In this document: piece after piece, positions 16,638-27,114 of the stretch
How positions within the stretch are numbered: the first letter of the stretch is position 1
Layout: each line of letters opens with the position of its first letter
NCBI RefSeq assembly: GCF_023256325.1
Contig: NZ_JAGDXI010000049.1
Coordinates: 1-64,000, forward strand
Origin: Caldisphaera sp.
Lineage (GTDB): Archaea; Thermoproteota; Thermoprotei_A; Sulfolobales; Acidilobaceae
Direction of reading: 5' to 3'
DNA: 64,000 nucleotides
Translations under genes and position numbers: made by a program
The notes under the pieces: generated by a model
The model's input: only the letters and a program-made list of their open reading frames with translations
Told to the model about the DNA's origin: nothing
Database searches by the model: none

Positions 16638-16925
16638 ATGTCAGGCTCATATATGGCCTACCCAAAGATAAGAGAAGATATAATGATAGGACCTCCATAT
16701 TTGACTAAATACGAAAAAGCTAAAATAATAGGTATAAGATCACTTCAATTGACTCATAATGCTCCTCCATTAATAAAAACCGAATTAATAAATTCTTCAG
16801 ATCCAGTCGTTATAGCTAGGTATGAGGTAGAGAACGGTATTTTACCGGTTTCTGTCATAAGATATACACCATCTGGGCTAAAGCAAGTAATACCGATAAA
16901 GTTGCTTTTGAAAGGAAACATATAA
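16638..16925 (+). CDS. rpoK: RNA polymerase subunit Rpo6 (RpoK)
   Basis: A 95-residue Rpb6/omega-like subunit. The diagnostic stretch LTKYEKAKIIGIRSLQLTHNAPPLI is complete, followed by the DPVVIARYEVENGILPVSVIR strand region shared by archaeal Rpo6. It helps hold the large RNA polymerase subunits together. AGGTGA lies so that its GTG is nine bases before ATG 16638; the in-frame GTG at 16629 is therefore not the start. It sits alone, just past the right end of the degraded mobile element and convergent with the M50 protease gene. Confidence 0.93.
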   Translation: MSGSYMAYPKIREDIMIGPPYLTKYEKAKIIGIRSLQLTHNAPPLIKTELINSSDPVVIARYEVENGILPVSVIRYTPSGLKQVIPIKLLLKGNI

Positions 16926-17021
16926 TTAAATACAATATAAGGAAATATTGTAAAATAGTTCATCCTTTGTAAAGATTGGGAACGATTAATTTAATTATTT
17001 TAAAATAATTTAACTTTTGAT

Positions 17022-18086
17022 TCAAACTGGTAATGGCAATGTTAATATAAGTAAAATACTGTACAATATAACAGATAAAAAACCAATTTTTGATAACTTA
17101 TCATCCCCCATAGCCGATCCTGGATGCCTACCCCTAGATAACAAAAACAAGAATAATGCAAATACGCCAAAAACTGTAAAAGTATCATACCAAAAGCCTG
17201 CTATTATTAAACCTAAGATAAAAACTTCGGATACTATTTTATGACCTTTTTCCCCAAGAGCAGCCCTTAAAACATGACCTCCATCCAATTGAGAAACAGG
17301 TATTAGATTTAGAAAAGTAACGAAAAATACGATATAAGAAGCAAACATCATTGCTGAAGGTTGTATTATGTATTCTTGTGGTATTTTTTCTACATATGTC
17401 AAAATACTTACAATTAACGGAACTAAACTTATTGTAGAGCTTGATGGAGCTGCATATTGAGGAATTAAGATTGAATATTTTAAACCTAAGATAGCAAAAG
17501 GTATAGCAGCCATAAATCCTACCAAAGGACCCATAATGCCTGTTAAGGCTAATATATCGTTTGTTGGAGGTAACCATTCCATATTAATTACTGCTCCAAA
17601 GGTACCTAGGAATCCAAACTGTAATGGAGGAGCGGGTAGGAGATATGGAGGACTAGCAGGGACCTTATATCTTCTCATTGTGACCCAATGACCTGTTTCA
17701 TGTAAAAGAAGAGGCACAATTAAAGAAACCAAATAAGCTAAAGGAGTCCAAGCAAATGACTTATTATAGGTATTAAAAACTAAACCTGAAACGTATACGC
17801 TTATTAATGTAATTGTTGCTAATATTACAACCATTGGTATATTAGTCTTACTTGCTTTCTTAATTGCATATAAGTAAAAAATATTATTTTCTTTTTTTAG
17901 AGTAATAACATATCCATAACTGAAAGATTCTTTATATAATTTTACAAACGCTTTAGTAATATGTTCTTCTTTTACTCCTGTCACTTCAAATTTAACTGAA
18001 TTTTGATCTTGAGAAGTTATTTTTCCATCAAAGTATTTTGTTATTAAGCTTTCTATTGTACTGTTCATTTCATTTTTCATTTCCAT
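17022..18086 (-). CDS. M50 (site-2-type) membrane metalloprotease
   Basis: A 354-residue integral membrane zinc protease. The N-terminal ~75 residues form a soluble domain. Transmembrane segments follow from about residue 83. The zinc motif HETGH is at residues 129-133 within a membrane helix, and the third ligand lies in SQLDGGH (Asp268). These are the two signatures of site-2 proteases, which cut transmembrane substrates inside the bilayer, often in regulated signalling. No PDZ domain is seen. The likely substrate, such as an anti-transcription factor, is not evident from the neighbours. The start is ATG at 18086, with two further in-frame ATGs close behind. Confidence 0.88.
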   Translation of the reverse strand: MEMKNEMNSTIESLITKYFDGKITSQDQNSVKFEVTGVKEEHITKAFVKLYKESFSYGYVITLKKENNIFYLYAIKKASKTNIPMVVILATITLISVYVSGLVFNTYNKSFAWTPLAYLVSLIVPLLLHETGHWVTMRRYKVPASPPYLLPAPPLQFGFLGTFGAVINMEWLPPTNDILALTGIMGPLVGFMAAIPFAILGLKYSILIPQYAAPSSSTISLVPLIVSILTYVEKIPQEYIIQPSAMMFASYIVFFVTFLNLIPVSQLDGGHVLRAALGEKGHKIVSEVFILGLIIAGFWYDTFTVFGVFALFLFLLSRGRHPGSAMGDDKLSKIGFLSVILYSILLILTLPLPV

Positions 18087-18349
18087 CCCATATTTTAGGA
18101 TTGTGTTAAAATTTATATTTTTAGATTAGATTGTTACTGTAAGTTAACATTATAACTTACTGGGGGTTAAGAGGTGAAAGTTCTCTTTCTCACAGCTGAG
18201 AATCAGGAAATCCTCGTCGTGAGGTGAGGATGCCAGTTCATAAGGGAAGAGTAGTTTACTAATCAGATTATAATTAGCTATTATTCCTCTCAATAAATTG
18301 CAACATATATCTTTAAAATAAGGAAAAGGTAGTTAATTTGATTTTTTAA
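18087..18349. other. 263-bp intergenic stretch with an IS605-like right-end relic
   Basis: Between the M50 gene and dphB lies a segment with higher GC (18165-18260). It contains a hairpin-prone run CTCGTCGTGAGGTGAGG and ends in GAGTAGTTTACT at 18249-18260. That ending matches the right end of the degraded IS200/IS605 element at 16.5 kb (GGGTAGTTTACT). No coding remnant is left, so I read it as a solo right-end relic. Confidence 0.45.
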
Positions 18350-19192
18350 TTATAACGTATTTAGATAGGTTTTTAATTGTAGCATATATTTGCAAAAATC
18401 TACCTTTATAGAATTCTTATGTTCAATTATGGCATTGTCATTTATATTTAATACGTATTTAAGATAGTTTTCCTCTTCATAATGAAGAGAAGTGGGGATT
18501 ATCAGACTATACGGTTCATCAATTTCAACGTTTTGAAGCATATAAAGTGAATCTCCAACAAATACATTTTTTTCACCCGCATGTATAATAATTCCGAGCA
18601 TTTTTTCAAGTTTTTCATATAATTTTAGTTCTTTATTTAACTCTAAGACTGTTTTAATTCCTTGTTCTATACTTAGCAATTTTCCTTGATCGTTTATATC
18701 GAATAGTAGTAGTGTATGAGCATTTATACAAAGATTTGAATATAAATTATATATAAGGCTATAGGCTTTTACATTTCTCCATGGTCCAGGTATAGTTAGA
18801 GTTTTTCCGAATTTATAATATTGTAATCCTGACAGGGATTTTGCCAAGCAAATTCCTGATATTCCGTTTATTATATCGGCTTCTATTTTTTTCTTTTTTG
18901 CCTCAATCAATAAAGAAGCATGAGTAGTTCCTATTAATGGATCTCCTATTACTACTATGCTTACTTTTTTATCTTTGGCAATATCAATAACTTCTGATGA
19001 ATTATCTTCTAGCATATTTCTTTCAGCTAATATAACTTTTTTATCTTTGGCAATATCAATAACTAAAGAAATTATTTTATCTGAATTTGGCATAGTATAT
19101 TTATCCACAATTATTATATCAGATGATTTTATATAGTTAATAGCTCTTTGAGTGATATACTCATAATTTATTCCTACTAAATAAAGAGGCAA
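18350..19192 (-). CDS. dphB: Diphthine synthase
   Basis: A 280-residue SAM-dependent methyltransferase of the DphB/Dph5 family, which methylates the modified histidine of elongation factor 2 in diphthamide synthesis. The family motif VIGDPLIGTTHASLL is intact, preceded by MPLYLVGINY and followed by the GLQYYKFGKTLTIPGPW region. The start is TTG at 19192 with AAGGTG eight bases upstream. A 30-bp sequence occurs twice 72 bases apart and in frame, so VIDIAKDKKV is repeated at the N-terminus. The partner enzyme Dph2 is encoded at 56.5-57.5 kb. The gene follows a PadR regulator by 18 bases. Confidence 0.9.
   Translation of the reverse strand: MPLYLVGINYEYITQRAINYIKSSDIIIVDKYTMPNSDKIISLVIDIAKDKKVILAERNMLEDNSSEVIDIAKDKKVSIVVIGDPLIGTTHASLLIEAKKKKIEADIINGISGICLAKSLSGLQYYKFGKTLTIPGPWRNVKAYSLIYNLYSNLCINAHTLLLFDINDQGKLLSIEQGIKTVLELNKELKLYEKLEKMLGIIIHAGEKNVFVGDSLYMLQNVEIDEPYSLIIPTSLHYEEENYLKYVLNINDNAIIEHKNSIKVDFCKYMLQLKTYLNTL
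18963..19064. repeat. 30-bp direct repeat inside dphB
   Basis: Copies at 18963-18992 and 19035-19064 are identical over 30 bases and offset by 72 bases (24 codons). Both encode the same peptide in the same frame. Confidence 0.9.
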
Positions 19193-19210
19193 TAATTTGG
19201 CACCTTAACT

Positions 19211-19690
19211 TTATTTCTTTTCACAATATTTTCCTATTTGTTCATCTAGCTTTGCAATCCATTCCATTAGGTTACTACACACCTCGTTAGCCTCGCTCTG
19301 AAATCCTTGTTTTTTCATACTTTCTATTCCTCCTAAAATTATATAATTTATCATAGAGGTATAAATAGAAATTTTATTAATTAATTGGTCTTTTAATAAT
19401 AGCCATCCATTTGTGGTTAGGCCATAAACTATTTTCTTCCCTCCTCTTACACCTTCTTGCTCATATGATTTAATTTCGATTAAACCTTCGTTTTGCATAG
19501 AATCTAGTAATGGATATAATGTACCTGCTGCTGGCTTCCATCTGCCGTGAGTCATTTCTTCAATCTTCTTCATGATTTCATATCCATGGCTTGGTTTTTC
19601 AGCTAAAATTCTAAGAACTAACCACAATAAGCTCTCTCTAAATGCCTTAGCACCTTTTAGTTGTGTTTCTTCATCTTCTTGCATTTTCAT
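19211..19690 (-). CDS. PadR-family transcriptional regulator
   Basis: A 159-residue winged-helix regulator. The PadR signature is clear: LVLRILAEKPSHGYEIMKKIEE, then RWKPAAGTLYPLLDSMQNEGLIE and the wing GGKKIVYGLTTNGW. The C-terminal helix supports dimerisation. PadR proteins are usually repressors that respond to small molecules or stress. It lies 18 bases upstream of dphB in the same direction, yet a functional link to diphthamide synthesis is unproven. GGGAGA precedes the ATG at 19690. Confidence 0.9.
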   Translation of the reverse strand: MKMQEDEETQLKGAKAFRESLLWLVLRILAEKPSHGYEIMKKIEEMTHGRWKPAAGTLYPLLDSMQNEGLIEIKSYEQEGVRGGKKIVYGLTTNGWLLLKDQLINKISIYTSMINYIILGGIESMKKQGFQSEANEVCSNLMEWIAKLDEQIGKYCEKK

Positions 19691-19882
19691 AGAAGTCTCC
19701 CTATTTTTAAATAGTAAGAAAGAGTTTATATTGATTTCTATTATATCATTTCTTGATCTATTATTTTTTCATTTAAAAATTTAAAAAACCTCAGTTCTGG
19801 TATCTTTCCTCATTGATCAGTAATACCAGCCTTCTTCATCGGCAATTAAAAGATATACGGAGGATTTCAAAAACTTTTCTTT

Positions 19883-21934
19883 TTATGCCCCTTGGAAGAT
19901 TATGTTTATACTAGGAAGTCTTATTGGATTAAATGGAACTCCATTACCTGTGAAGAATTTATTAAACCATTCGTAGAAGTGAAGCCTTAGATCATGAGCG
20001 AATGCAACTATACCTTCTAGCCCTGCCGTAAGTAAATTACCTAATATGTATACTATAACTGCTGCTGTGAACATTGCTGGGTTCTTTGGACCTACTGGAT
20101 CTATTACTAAATATAGTATAGTAAATCCTACCATTAATCCTGAGTGAGCAAGGCTTAAACCCATTATCCTCAGAAAGCTTATACTATTTCCCAAAACAAG
20201 CAGCATAGATTCAAACAAACCGATAAATGATTCCATTGGGTTTAGTCTAAATCCTTCTCCAATAGCAGCTCTATAAATTCCTTTTCCTATAAGTATCCAT
20301 ATAAGTGAAATAATAGCTCCATAAAATACAAATGCTTCCATAGGTCCCCCTCTACCTAATCCGAATAAAGCTTGTTTTATGGTTGAACCTGCTTCTGTTG
20401 CATTAAAGTATAACAAGAAAGGAAGACCTGCGGACAAAAATAATAAAAATAAAGGCAGCTTTTCACCTAGCAAATCTTCATAATCACTCTTTAGGTAACT
20501 ATTTGCTATTCCTAATAATGTACCAAATATAAGCATAAATGCACCTACCCAGAATGATATATCCATTGATAAGTAAAACAATTTTTGCATTAATTGTTGG
20601 GATCCTCCTGATATTGATATATCAACTGGAGACTCTAATGGAGCTGATTGGAATCCAAGGCTTTTCCAAAATTCTCCCATATGTAAGGCCTCTGCGGGAA
20701 GTGGGCCAAAAAATTCATTAGCTAAAAAACCTGTCACGATACCCGCTGCACCTAATATAATTGTTACCTTACCTATATCTTTACTTCTTGGCAGCAAGAA
20801 AAATAGACCAAATAGTAATACAAGAAGTCCATGACCAATATCTGGAAACATCAAACCGAATATTATTGGCATAGTAATTGCCATAAATATGGTTGGTATT
20901 ACCTCATTAGAGTTCGGGGTTCCATACATTTTTAATATAGATTCAAATGGCTTAAATATCCTAGGTATTTCCATTTTTGTGGGTACTTCTCTTTGACCTC
21001 TCTTTATTCCAAGGCTGTATATTAAATATCTATCATTTGTTGCGTTTTTTATTATATTTCTTAATTTTTTCGAGTCTTTAATATCAATAAATCCATGTAT
21101 AAATGATGTCGTATCAGAAGTAGCAGTGTTGTTAAGTATTTTAAATACTTCATTAATAACAAAAATTTTTGTATAGTAATCCTTTAAATTCTCATATTTT
21201 TCTTGTAATTTCTCTATTATTTCTTCAATTTCTTTATTAATTTTATTAATTTCTTCTTCAATTTCCTTATCGGCCTTCGACGGATTTCCGGAGAATTCGC
21301 TTGGAATAGATATAGCAGTAAACCCAAGTTTGACTAAATTGCTATAGGCTTTTTTTACATTTTCATTATTTCCAGCTATAGCTATAACAAAGGTATCTTC
21401 TTGGAATTTTTCATACACCATTATAATATCATTGGATATTTTTTTAGCATATTCTATCATCTCGCTAGGCAATATACCTATTGTGAAAGATATTAGCTTA
21501 GATTCATGTGCTTTCCTAATATCAGTATCAATATACGAAATATATCTTATAAGTTTTTTCAATTCTATCAGGTCATTTAATTTATTTTTCGATTCGTTTA
21601 AGATTGCTATGTTTTTCTCAAATATTGTTTCTAGATCTTTGTTCTGCTCTATTAATTCATTTAAAAAGTCTACCCAGTTTGAAATTTTTAGGCTAATGCC
21701 TGATATGATTTCTGGGTTTCTATTTATTGCTTTAAAGAACCCTTCAAGCCTGGCCTTTCTCTCTGATGAAATCGCTGATGCTGATCTATAAATTCTCATA
21801 GAATATTTGCTTAATTCTTTTGTTGGAGGTTCTATATGAAAAATCCCAGAGGTGGCTAGACTAGCAACTACTTTATCATATTGTGTATTTGGTACTGCTA
21901 TTACTACTTCTTCAACTCGATTGGCAACCAGCAA
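19883..21934 (-). CDS. atpI: A-type ATP synthase subunit I (a)
   Basis: A 683-residue stator/membrane subunit. The N-terminal ~330 residues are soluble and include coiled-coil stretches (EEINKINKEIEE around 230). The C-terminal half has about seven to eight transmembrane helices, including the conserved MPIIFGLMFPDIGHG entry and the late SFLRIMGLSLAHSGL helix with the arginine essential for proton transfer. It ends with GNLLTAGLEGIVAFAHDLRLHFYEWFNKF, typical of the family. The first codon appears to be TTG at 21934 after AAAGGGGT. It is divergent from atpF-E-A-B across a 343-base region. Confidence 0.93.
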   Translation of the reverse strand: MLVANRVEEVVIAVPNTQYDKVVASLATSGIFHIEPPTKELSKYSMRIYRSASAISSERKARLEGFFKAINRNPEIISGISLKISNWVDFLNELIEQNKDLETIFEKNIAILNESKNKLNDLIELKKLIRYISYIDTDIRKAHESKLISFTIGILPSEMIEYAKKISNDIIMVYEKFQEDTFVIAIAGNNENVKKAYSNLVKLGFTAISIPSEFSGNPSKADKEIEEEINKINKEIEEIIEKLQEKYENLKDYYTKIFVINEVFKILNNTATSDTTSFIHGFIDIKDSKKLRNIIKNATNDRYLIYSLGIKRGQREVPTKMEIPRIFKPFESILKMYGTPNSNEVIPTIFMAITMPIIFGLMFPDIGHGLLVLLFGLFFLLPRSKDIGKVTIILGAAGIVTGFLANEFFGPLPAEALHMGEFWKSLGFQSAPLESPVDISISGGSQQLMQKLFYLSMDISFWVGAFMLIFGTLLGIANSYLKSDYEDLLGEKLPLFLLFLSAGLPFLLYFNATEAGSTIKQALFGLGRGGPMEAFVFYGAIISLIWILIGKGIYRAAIGEGFRLNPMESFIGLFESMLLVLGNSISFLRIMGLSLAHSGLMVGFTILYLVIDPVGPKNPAMFTAAVIVYILGNLLTAGLEGIVAFAHDLRLHFYEWFNKFFTGNGVPFNPIRLPSINIIFQGA

Positions 21935-22277
21935 TTTAGACCCCTTTACATTAATTAGGAGGGGATAGAGAGTATTTTAAAACTTAAAGAGTTTTTATTA
22001 TAAACAAACTCTAATTTGCTAATCAGATCCTTTATATTAAAAGGCAATATTTGCTAAATTTTTATTTATTAATATTGTTAATAATTTAATAGGGCCAATA
22101 GCTTTTTATTGACCTGCTCTCCGTCATGAAGGGCAAAGCTTGCCTTTCGTTTGCTAATAAAAAATTCATAAGTTCGAAAAAGTTGAAAAATAATGTAGTG
22201 CTCATATTAATCGTTTCTTCTGTTTAAATTTAAAAGCTAATTTTTAAACATACATAGTGTAAGTGATTAAATTGAGC
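21935..22277. other. 343-bp divergent region between atpI and atpF
   Basis: AT-rich spacer holding the two divergent promoters. A TATA-like TTTTTAAAC at 22241-22249 lies about 30 bases before the first atpF codons, which suggests a nearly leaderless transcript. At 22111-22150 a GC-richer island contains the inverted repeat AGGGCAAAGCTTGCCTT, possibly a weak terminator or another eroded insertion end. No gene is evident. Confidence 0.5.
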
Positions 22278-22574
22278 ATGGAAGGAAAAATGTTTGTTAT
22301 AGGGGATAGAGAAAGCGCTAATTTATTCAAGCTGGCAGGCATATCCATAATAGACGCGTACACTCAAAAAGAGGCAGAAGAAGGTTTAAAGAAAGCAAAA
22401 GAAAAGGGAGCATCATTGGTAGTTGTTTTAAAACATATAGTAAATGATGAAAATTCTCTTAGAAATTTAGCGAATTCATTAAACCTTACTTTGTTGATTT
22501 TACCAACAAAATGGGCAAAAGCTGAGCCCATAAATATTGATAAATTGCTGGCTAAAGCATTAGGTATGGGGTAG
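22278..22574 (+). CDS. atpF: A-type ATP synthase subunit F
   Basis: About 98 residues with the compact alpha/beta fold of subunit F: MFVIGDRESANLFKLAGI at the N-terminus, then the GASLVVVLKHI strand and the C-terminal helix. Subunit F binds the central stalk and regulates rotation. Possible starts are GTG 22263, TTG 22272, ATG 22278 and ATG 22290; 22278 is chosen because the promoter spacing suggests a short or absent leader, but 22290 fits the family nearly as well. It is the first gene of the atpF-E-A-B run, eight bases before atpE. Confidence 0.8.
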   Translation: MEGKMFVIGDRESANLFKLAGISIIDAYTQKEAEEGLKKAKEKGASLVVVLKHIVNDENSLRNLANSLNLTLLILPTKWAKAEPINIDKLLAKALGMG

Positions 22575-22581
22575 GTAAAAT

Positions 22582-23184
22582 ATGGCATTAACGGGTAATC
22601 CAAAAAAGGTTGCAGAAGAGATAACAGAAAAGAATTATTTAGAAACAAAGAAGTTAATAGACGATGCTTATTCTGCTTCGTTAAAGTTATTAAATGAATC
22701 TTATCAAGCCGCATTGAACGAGTTTAAGAACAAATTAAATGAAAAGTCTCAAGAATTCATAGAGTCATTAAAAAGTGTTGAAGCAGGTCTTCAATTAGAT
22801 GTGAGAAAAAAGGTTTCCGAAAAGAAAAACACATATATTGATGATGTTTTTAATCAGGCTATAAATATGATTAAAAGTGAAAAAAATAAAGAATGGTATA
22901 GCGATTTTATAAAAAAAGTTATATCTATTGTTGCATCGGAAGCTGAAAATTATAATGGTTTGATAATATATTGCTCAGAAGATGATAAACAGCTTGTTAA
23001 AAAAATTTCTTCTCTATTTAAAAATATAGAAATCTCTAATGAGAGCGCTAAAATAATTGGAGGTATAATTGCTACAAATAAGGAAGGAACAATCAAATTG
23101 GACTTTAGTATTGACCAGATTATAAAGGAAAATGAGGTTTTTCTTAAAGGGATAGCATCAGAAAAATTATTTGGGGGGAAGTAA
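22582..23184 (+). CDS. atpE: A-type ATP synthase subunit E
   Basis: A 200-residue peripheral stalk subunit. The N-terminal ~110 residues are a long charged helix that forms the right-handed coiled coil with subunit H. The C-terminal globular domain includes the conserved [22 protein letters not shown] and the terminal EKLFGGK. It holds the A1 head against rotation. It is separated from atpF by seven bases and from atpA by two, so all are surely co-transcribed. Confidence 0.88.
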   Translation: MALTGNPKKVAEEITEKNYLETKKLIDDAYSASLKLLNESYQAALNEFKNKLNEKSQEFIESLKSVEAGLQLDVRKKVSEKKNTYIDDVFNQAINMIKSEKNKEWYSDFIKKVISIVASEAENYNGLIIYCSEDDKQLVKKISSLFKNIEISNESAKIIGGIIATNKEGTIKLDFSIDQIIKENEVFLKGIASEKLFGGK

Positions 23185-23186
23185 AA

Positions 23187-24995
23187 ATGGTAGTTAAAGG
23201 TAGAATTAGTAGGATCACTGGTCCTCTTGTTGTAGCTGAAAATATGACTGGAATACAGATGTATGAGATGGTAAAAGTAGGAGAGGAAAGGCTAATAGGA
23301 GAAGTAACGAGGATTAAGGGGGACGAAGCTTATATACAAGTATATGAATCTACTACTGGCTTAAAGCCAGGAGAAATAGTTGAAGGTACAGGATCTCCTC
23401 TTAGCGTTGAGCTAGGACCTGGTCTATTAGGAAATATATATGATGGTGTTCAAAGACCATTACCATTTATCGCTGAATTATTAACCAAAACTTCTCCTAA
23501 GAGAAGTATTTTTGTAGAGAGAGGAATTGATGTAAGTCCCTTGCCAAGAGATAAAAAGTGGCACTTTACTCCAGGAGAAATAAAAGTAGGTGATAAAGTA
23601 TCAGGAGGAGATCTCTTAGGATTAGTTCAGGAAACGGAGCTAATATTACATAAGGTTATGGTTCCTCCAAATGAGTTTGGAGAATTAACATGGATCGCAC
23701 CCGAAGGTGATTATACTATAGTAGACCCGATAGCTGAAATTAAAAGCAATGGGAAAGTTAAAGAAATATATTTGTCACAACGCTGGCCAGTGAGATTTCC
23801 AAGACCTTATAATTTAAAGTTAGATCCTTCAGAGCCATTAATAACAGGATTAAGGATTATAGATACATTGTTCCCTATGGCTAAAGGAGGCACAGGTATG
23901 ATACCTGGGGGCTTTGGTACTGGCAAAACTGTTACAATGCATGGATTGGCACAATGGTCTTCTGCTAACGTGGTTTTATATATAGGATGTGGTGAAAGAG
24001 GTAATGAGATGACTGAAGTTTTAGAGAGATTTCCAACATATAAAGATCCGTGGACTGGAAAACCATTGATGGAGAGAACTGTATTAATTGCAAATACAAG
24101 CAATATGCCTGTGGCAGCTAGGGAAGCCAGTATCTATGTGGGAATAACTATAGCAGAGTTCTATAGAGATATGGGTTATGACGTTCTACTAGTAGCTGAT
24201 TCAACAAGTAGATGGGCAGAGGCATTGAGAGAAATAGCAGGTAGATTGGAAGAAATGCCAGCAGAAGAAGGTTATCCGAGCTATTTAGCATCGAGACTTG
24301 CAGAGTTTTACGAAAGGGCTGGAAGAGTAAAAACTATAGGGAACCCCAATAGAACAGGAAGCGTTACTGTTGTTGGTGCAGTAAGTCCTCCAGGTGGAGA
24401 TTTTACCGAACCTGTAACAACACATACAAGAAGATTTACTAGAGTATTTTGGGCACTCGACACAGCTCTAGCTTATAGCAGGCATTATCCGGCAATAAAT
24501 TGGATCTTGAGTTATAGTGCATATGTAGACACTGTTTCGGAATGGTGGGCCAAAAATGTTGATCCAAAGTGGAAAGAATACAGAGATGAGATAATGGATA
24601 TCTTACTAAGAGAAAATGAGCTTCAAGAAATAGTAAGGCTTGTAGGTACAGAAAGTTTAGATGAAAGTGATAAATTGGTATTAGATGTTGCTAGGATGAT
24701 AAGAGATGGATTTTTAAAACAAAATGCCTTTGATCCTATAGATACATTTGCTTCACCTAAGAAACAGTTCGAATTGATGAAGCTCATCATAGACTATTAT
24801 AGGAAGGCAAGTGAGCTAGTTCATAGTGGGATTCAGGCATCTAAAGCTAAGGAAGCTTTAGGCAGGCTTTATGTTGATATTGTTAAGGCTAGGTTTAGCA
24901 TACCAAATGATAAAATAGAGATGATAGAGGATTTGAGGAAACGTACTTTGAACTCTCTTGACGGGTTAAAATCTAAGGAGGTGAAATCTGCATGA
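23187..24995 (+). CDS. atpA: A-type ATP synthase catalytic subunit A
   Basis: A 602-residue catalytic subunit. The beta-barrel is followed by the ~90-residue non-homologous insert characteristic of A/V-type A subunits (residues ~110-200). The P-loop [13 protein letters not shown] lies near residue 241, slightly different from the more usual GPFGSGKT, but with the key GKT intact. The Walker B region ([17 protein letters not shown]) is present. Together with subunit B it synthesises ATP driven by the proton gradient. A GGGGGAAG-type Shine-Dalgarno precedes the ATG. The stop overlaps the atpB start by four bases (ATGA). Confidence 0.97.
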   Translation: MVVKGRISRITGPLVVAENMTGIQMYEMVKVGEERLIGEVTRIKGDEAYIQVYESTTGLKPGEIVEGTGSPLSVELGPGLLGNIYDGVQRPLPFIAELLTKTSPKRSIFVERGIDVSPLPRDKKWHFTPGEIKVGDKVSGGDLLGLVQETELILHKVMVPPNEFGELTWIAPEGDYTIVDPIAEIKSNGKVKEIYLSQRWPVRFPRPYNLKLDPSEPLITGLRIIDTLFPMAKGGTGMIPGGFGTGKTVTMHGLAQWSSANVVLYIGCGERGNEMTEVLERFPTYKDPWTGKPLMERTVLIANTSNMPVAAREASIYVGITIAEFYRDMGYDVLLVADSTSRWAEALREIAGRLEEMPAEEGYPSYLASRLAEFYERAGRVKTIGNPNRTGSVTVVGAVSPPGGDFTEPVTTHTRRFTRVFWALDTALAYSRHYPAINWILSYSAYVDTVSEWWAKNVDPKWKEYRDEIMDILLRENELQEIVRLVGTESLDESDKLVLDVARMIRDGFLKQNAFDPIDTFASPKKQFELMKLIIDYYRKASELVHSGIQASKAKEALGRLYVDIVKARFSIPNDKIEMIEDLRKRTLNSLDGLKSKEVKSA

Positions 24996-26386
24996 GCTCT
25001 TTATATGGCATAAGGGAATATTCTAAAATAGTTGAAATAAAAGGTCCATTGATTGTCGTAGAAGGAGTTAGTAGAGCATCATATGATGAAATAGTAGAAG
25101 TAGAGCTTTCAGATGGAACAAGAAGAAGAGGTAGGGTTTTAGATGTATCTAAAAACATTGCAATAGTTCAAGTTTTTGAAGGTACAACTGGTATAACAAC
25201 TACAGGAACAAGAGTAAGATTCTTAGGAAGACCGTTAGAGCTCCCTGTATCTGAAGATATGTTAGGTAGGATTTTCAACGGACTGGGAGAGCCTATAGAC
25301 AATGGACCAGAGATAGTGGCTGAAGAAAAATATGATATAAATGGTTCTCCAATAAATCCTGCAGTTAGAGCTTATCCTGAGGACTTTATACAAACTGGTG
25401 TAAGTGCAATAGATGGAATGAATACATTAGTTAGAGGCCAAAAATTGCCTATATTTAGTGGGAGTGGTTTGCCTCATAACATTTTAGCAGCGCAAATAGC
25501 TAGACAAGCAACAGTAAAGGGAGAAGGAGAAGAATTTGGAGTAGTTTTTGCAGCAATAGGAATTAAATATGACGATTATTTATTTTTCAGGAAATTCTTT
25601 GAGGAAACAGGAGCATTAAATAGAGTTGCTATGTTTGTAAATCTGGCCGACGAACCTGCCATGATAAGATTAGTAACACCAAGAGTTGCTTTAACATTAG
25701 CAGAATATTTGGCATATGAAAAAGATCTTCACATATTAGTTATATTGACAGATATGACTAATTATGCGGAGGCGTTAAGAGAAATAAGTTCTTCGAGAGA
25801 GGAAGTTCCTGGAAGGCAGGGATATCCTGGTTACATGTATAGTGACTTAGCAAGCATCTATGAGAGGGCAGGGAGAGTTCATGGCAAAAAAGGTAGCATA
25901 ACTCAAATACCAATATTAACAATGCCGAATGATGATATAACACACCCAATACCAGACCTAACTGGTTACATAACCGAAGGTCAAATAGTTTTGAGCAGAG
26001 ATTTGTATAATAAAGGAATATATCCACCAATTAATGTTTTGATGAGTCTCTCGAGATTAATGAAGGAAGGAATTGGACCTGGAAAGACAAGGGATGATCA
26101 TGCTCAGGTAAGTGACCAGCTTTACGCATCATATAGTAGAGGGGTAGATCTTAGAAGTTTAGCTGCAGTTGTAGGAGAAGAGAGCTTAAGTGAAACTGAC
26201 AGAAAGTTTCTTAAGTTTGCTGATTTGTTTGAGAAGAAATTCTTATCACAAGGAATTAGAGAAAATAGAAGTATAGAAAATACATTGGATTTGGCATGGA
26301 ACATATTATCCGAAATACCAGAAGAAGAGCTTACTAATATAAAAGAAGAAATGATTAAGAAATACCATCCAAAGTATAAGAAATAA
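24992..26386 (+). CDS. atpB: A-type ATP synthase regulatory subunit B
   Basis: A 464-residue non-catalytic nucleotide-binding subunit. It lacks the P-loop, showing FSGSGLPHN at that position as expected, but keeps the conserved [33 protein letters not shown] block. It completes the A3B3 head. The ATG overlaps the atpA stop. The gene ends with no spacer before the convergent pyrH, so subunits D, C and the rotor ring K must be encoded elsewhere. Confidence 0.97.
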   Translation: MSSLYGIREYSKIVEIKGPLIVVEGVSRASYDEIVEVELSDGTRRRGRVLDVSKNIAIVQVFEGTTGITTTGTRVRFLGRPLELPVSEDMLGRIFNGLGEPIDNGPEIVAEEKYDINGSPINPAVRAYPEDFIQTGVSAIDGMNTLVRGQKLPIFSGSGLPHNILAAQIARQATVKGEGEEFGVVFAAIGIKYDDYLFFRKFFEETGALNRVAMFVNLADEPAMIRLVTPRVALTLAEYLAYEKDLHILVILTDMTNYAEALREISSSREEVPGRQGYPGYMYSDLASIYERAGRVHGKKGSITQIPILTMPNDDITHPIPDLTGYITEGQIVLSRDLYNKGIYPPINVLMSLSRLMKEGIGPGKTRDDHAQVSDQLYASYSRGVDLRSLAAVVGEESLSETDRKFLKFADLFEKKFLSQGIRENRSIENTLDLAWNILSEIPEEELTNIKEEMIKKYHPKYKK

Positions 26387-27067
26387 TTATTCAGGTACTA
26401 ACTCTGTCCCTATTTTTTCTCCATCTAATACTTTTAATAAAGTTTCAGGATTTTTACCATCAATAAATATAACTCTTATTTTACTTCTTTTTGCTATCTC
26501 TAAAGCAACGTGATCAAGTAACTCGTATCCTCCAGCTACTTGATCCATTCTTTTTATTAACTCTTCCATACCTTCATATGATATTCTATCAAGCTTTTTT
26601 GATTCGGGATCTTTTGGATTTTTTGTATAAATACCATTAATTCCGTTAAGCATATTTATAACATTCTTTGATCCAATGGCCTCAGCGAGTATCATTGAAA
26701 CTGCATTTGTGCTGTGACCTGGTTGAAGACCTCCTAATACTGGAATTAGATTGTTGTTAAAAATTTCCAATGTCTCTGTTAAATCCTTAGGCACTTTTGG
26801 TATACTATATGGATACAGCATTGCAGAAAGAGATAATGCATTTAGTCTTGCAGATTCAATACCTAAAATATCTAATATGGCTTCTGACACTTTTAGCTCT
26901 CTTAGTGTGTTTATATAATATCTAGCTAACGGCCCTCCACCTACAACAACTCCTAGTTTATAGCCTTTATTAAGAGCATTTTCTATGGTATCTTTAAGTT
27001 TTATATAATATTTTTGATCTGGTGGAAATAATAAACTTCCACTTATTTTCATAACTATTTTTTCCAT
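26387..27067 (-). CDS. pyrH: UMP kinase
   Basis: A 226-residue amino-acid-kinase-fold protein of the archaeal UMP kinase type. Visible are MKISGSLLFPP at the N-terminus, GVVVGGGPLARYYI, the GGLQPGHSTNAVS substrate loop and the MLNGINGIYTKNPKDP region that binds nucleotide. It phosphorylates UMP to UDP in pyrimidine synthesis. Its end touches the atpB end, in convergent orientation. The short GAGAG-type sequence before ATG 27067 is compatible with translation. Confidence 0.92.
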   Translation of the reverse strand: MEKIVMKISGSLLFPPDQKYYIKLKDTIENALNKGYKLGVVVGGGPLARYYINTLRELKVSEAILDILGIESARLNALSLSAMLYPYSIPKVPKDLTETLEIFNNNLIPVLGGLQPGHSTNAVSMILAEAIGSKNVINMLNGINGIYTKNPKDPESKKLDRISYEGMEELIKRMDQVAGGYELLDHVALEIAKRSKIRVIFIDGKNPETLLKVLDGEKIGTELVPE

Positions 27068-27114
27068 ACTCTCCCTCTTTTATAAATATTATCCTGTTTT
27101 TAATAATTTATGCC

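Noticed and set aside
17239..17577. 112-codon frame inside the M50 protease gene
   Set aside because: Shadow frame on the same strand as the strongly supported protease.
22111..22150. Inverted repeat between atpI and atpF as a riboswitch or operator
   Set aside because: Only a seven-base inverted repeat with GC-rich flanks; it fits an eroded insertion or chance hairpin equally well.
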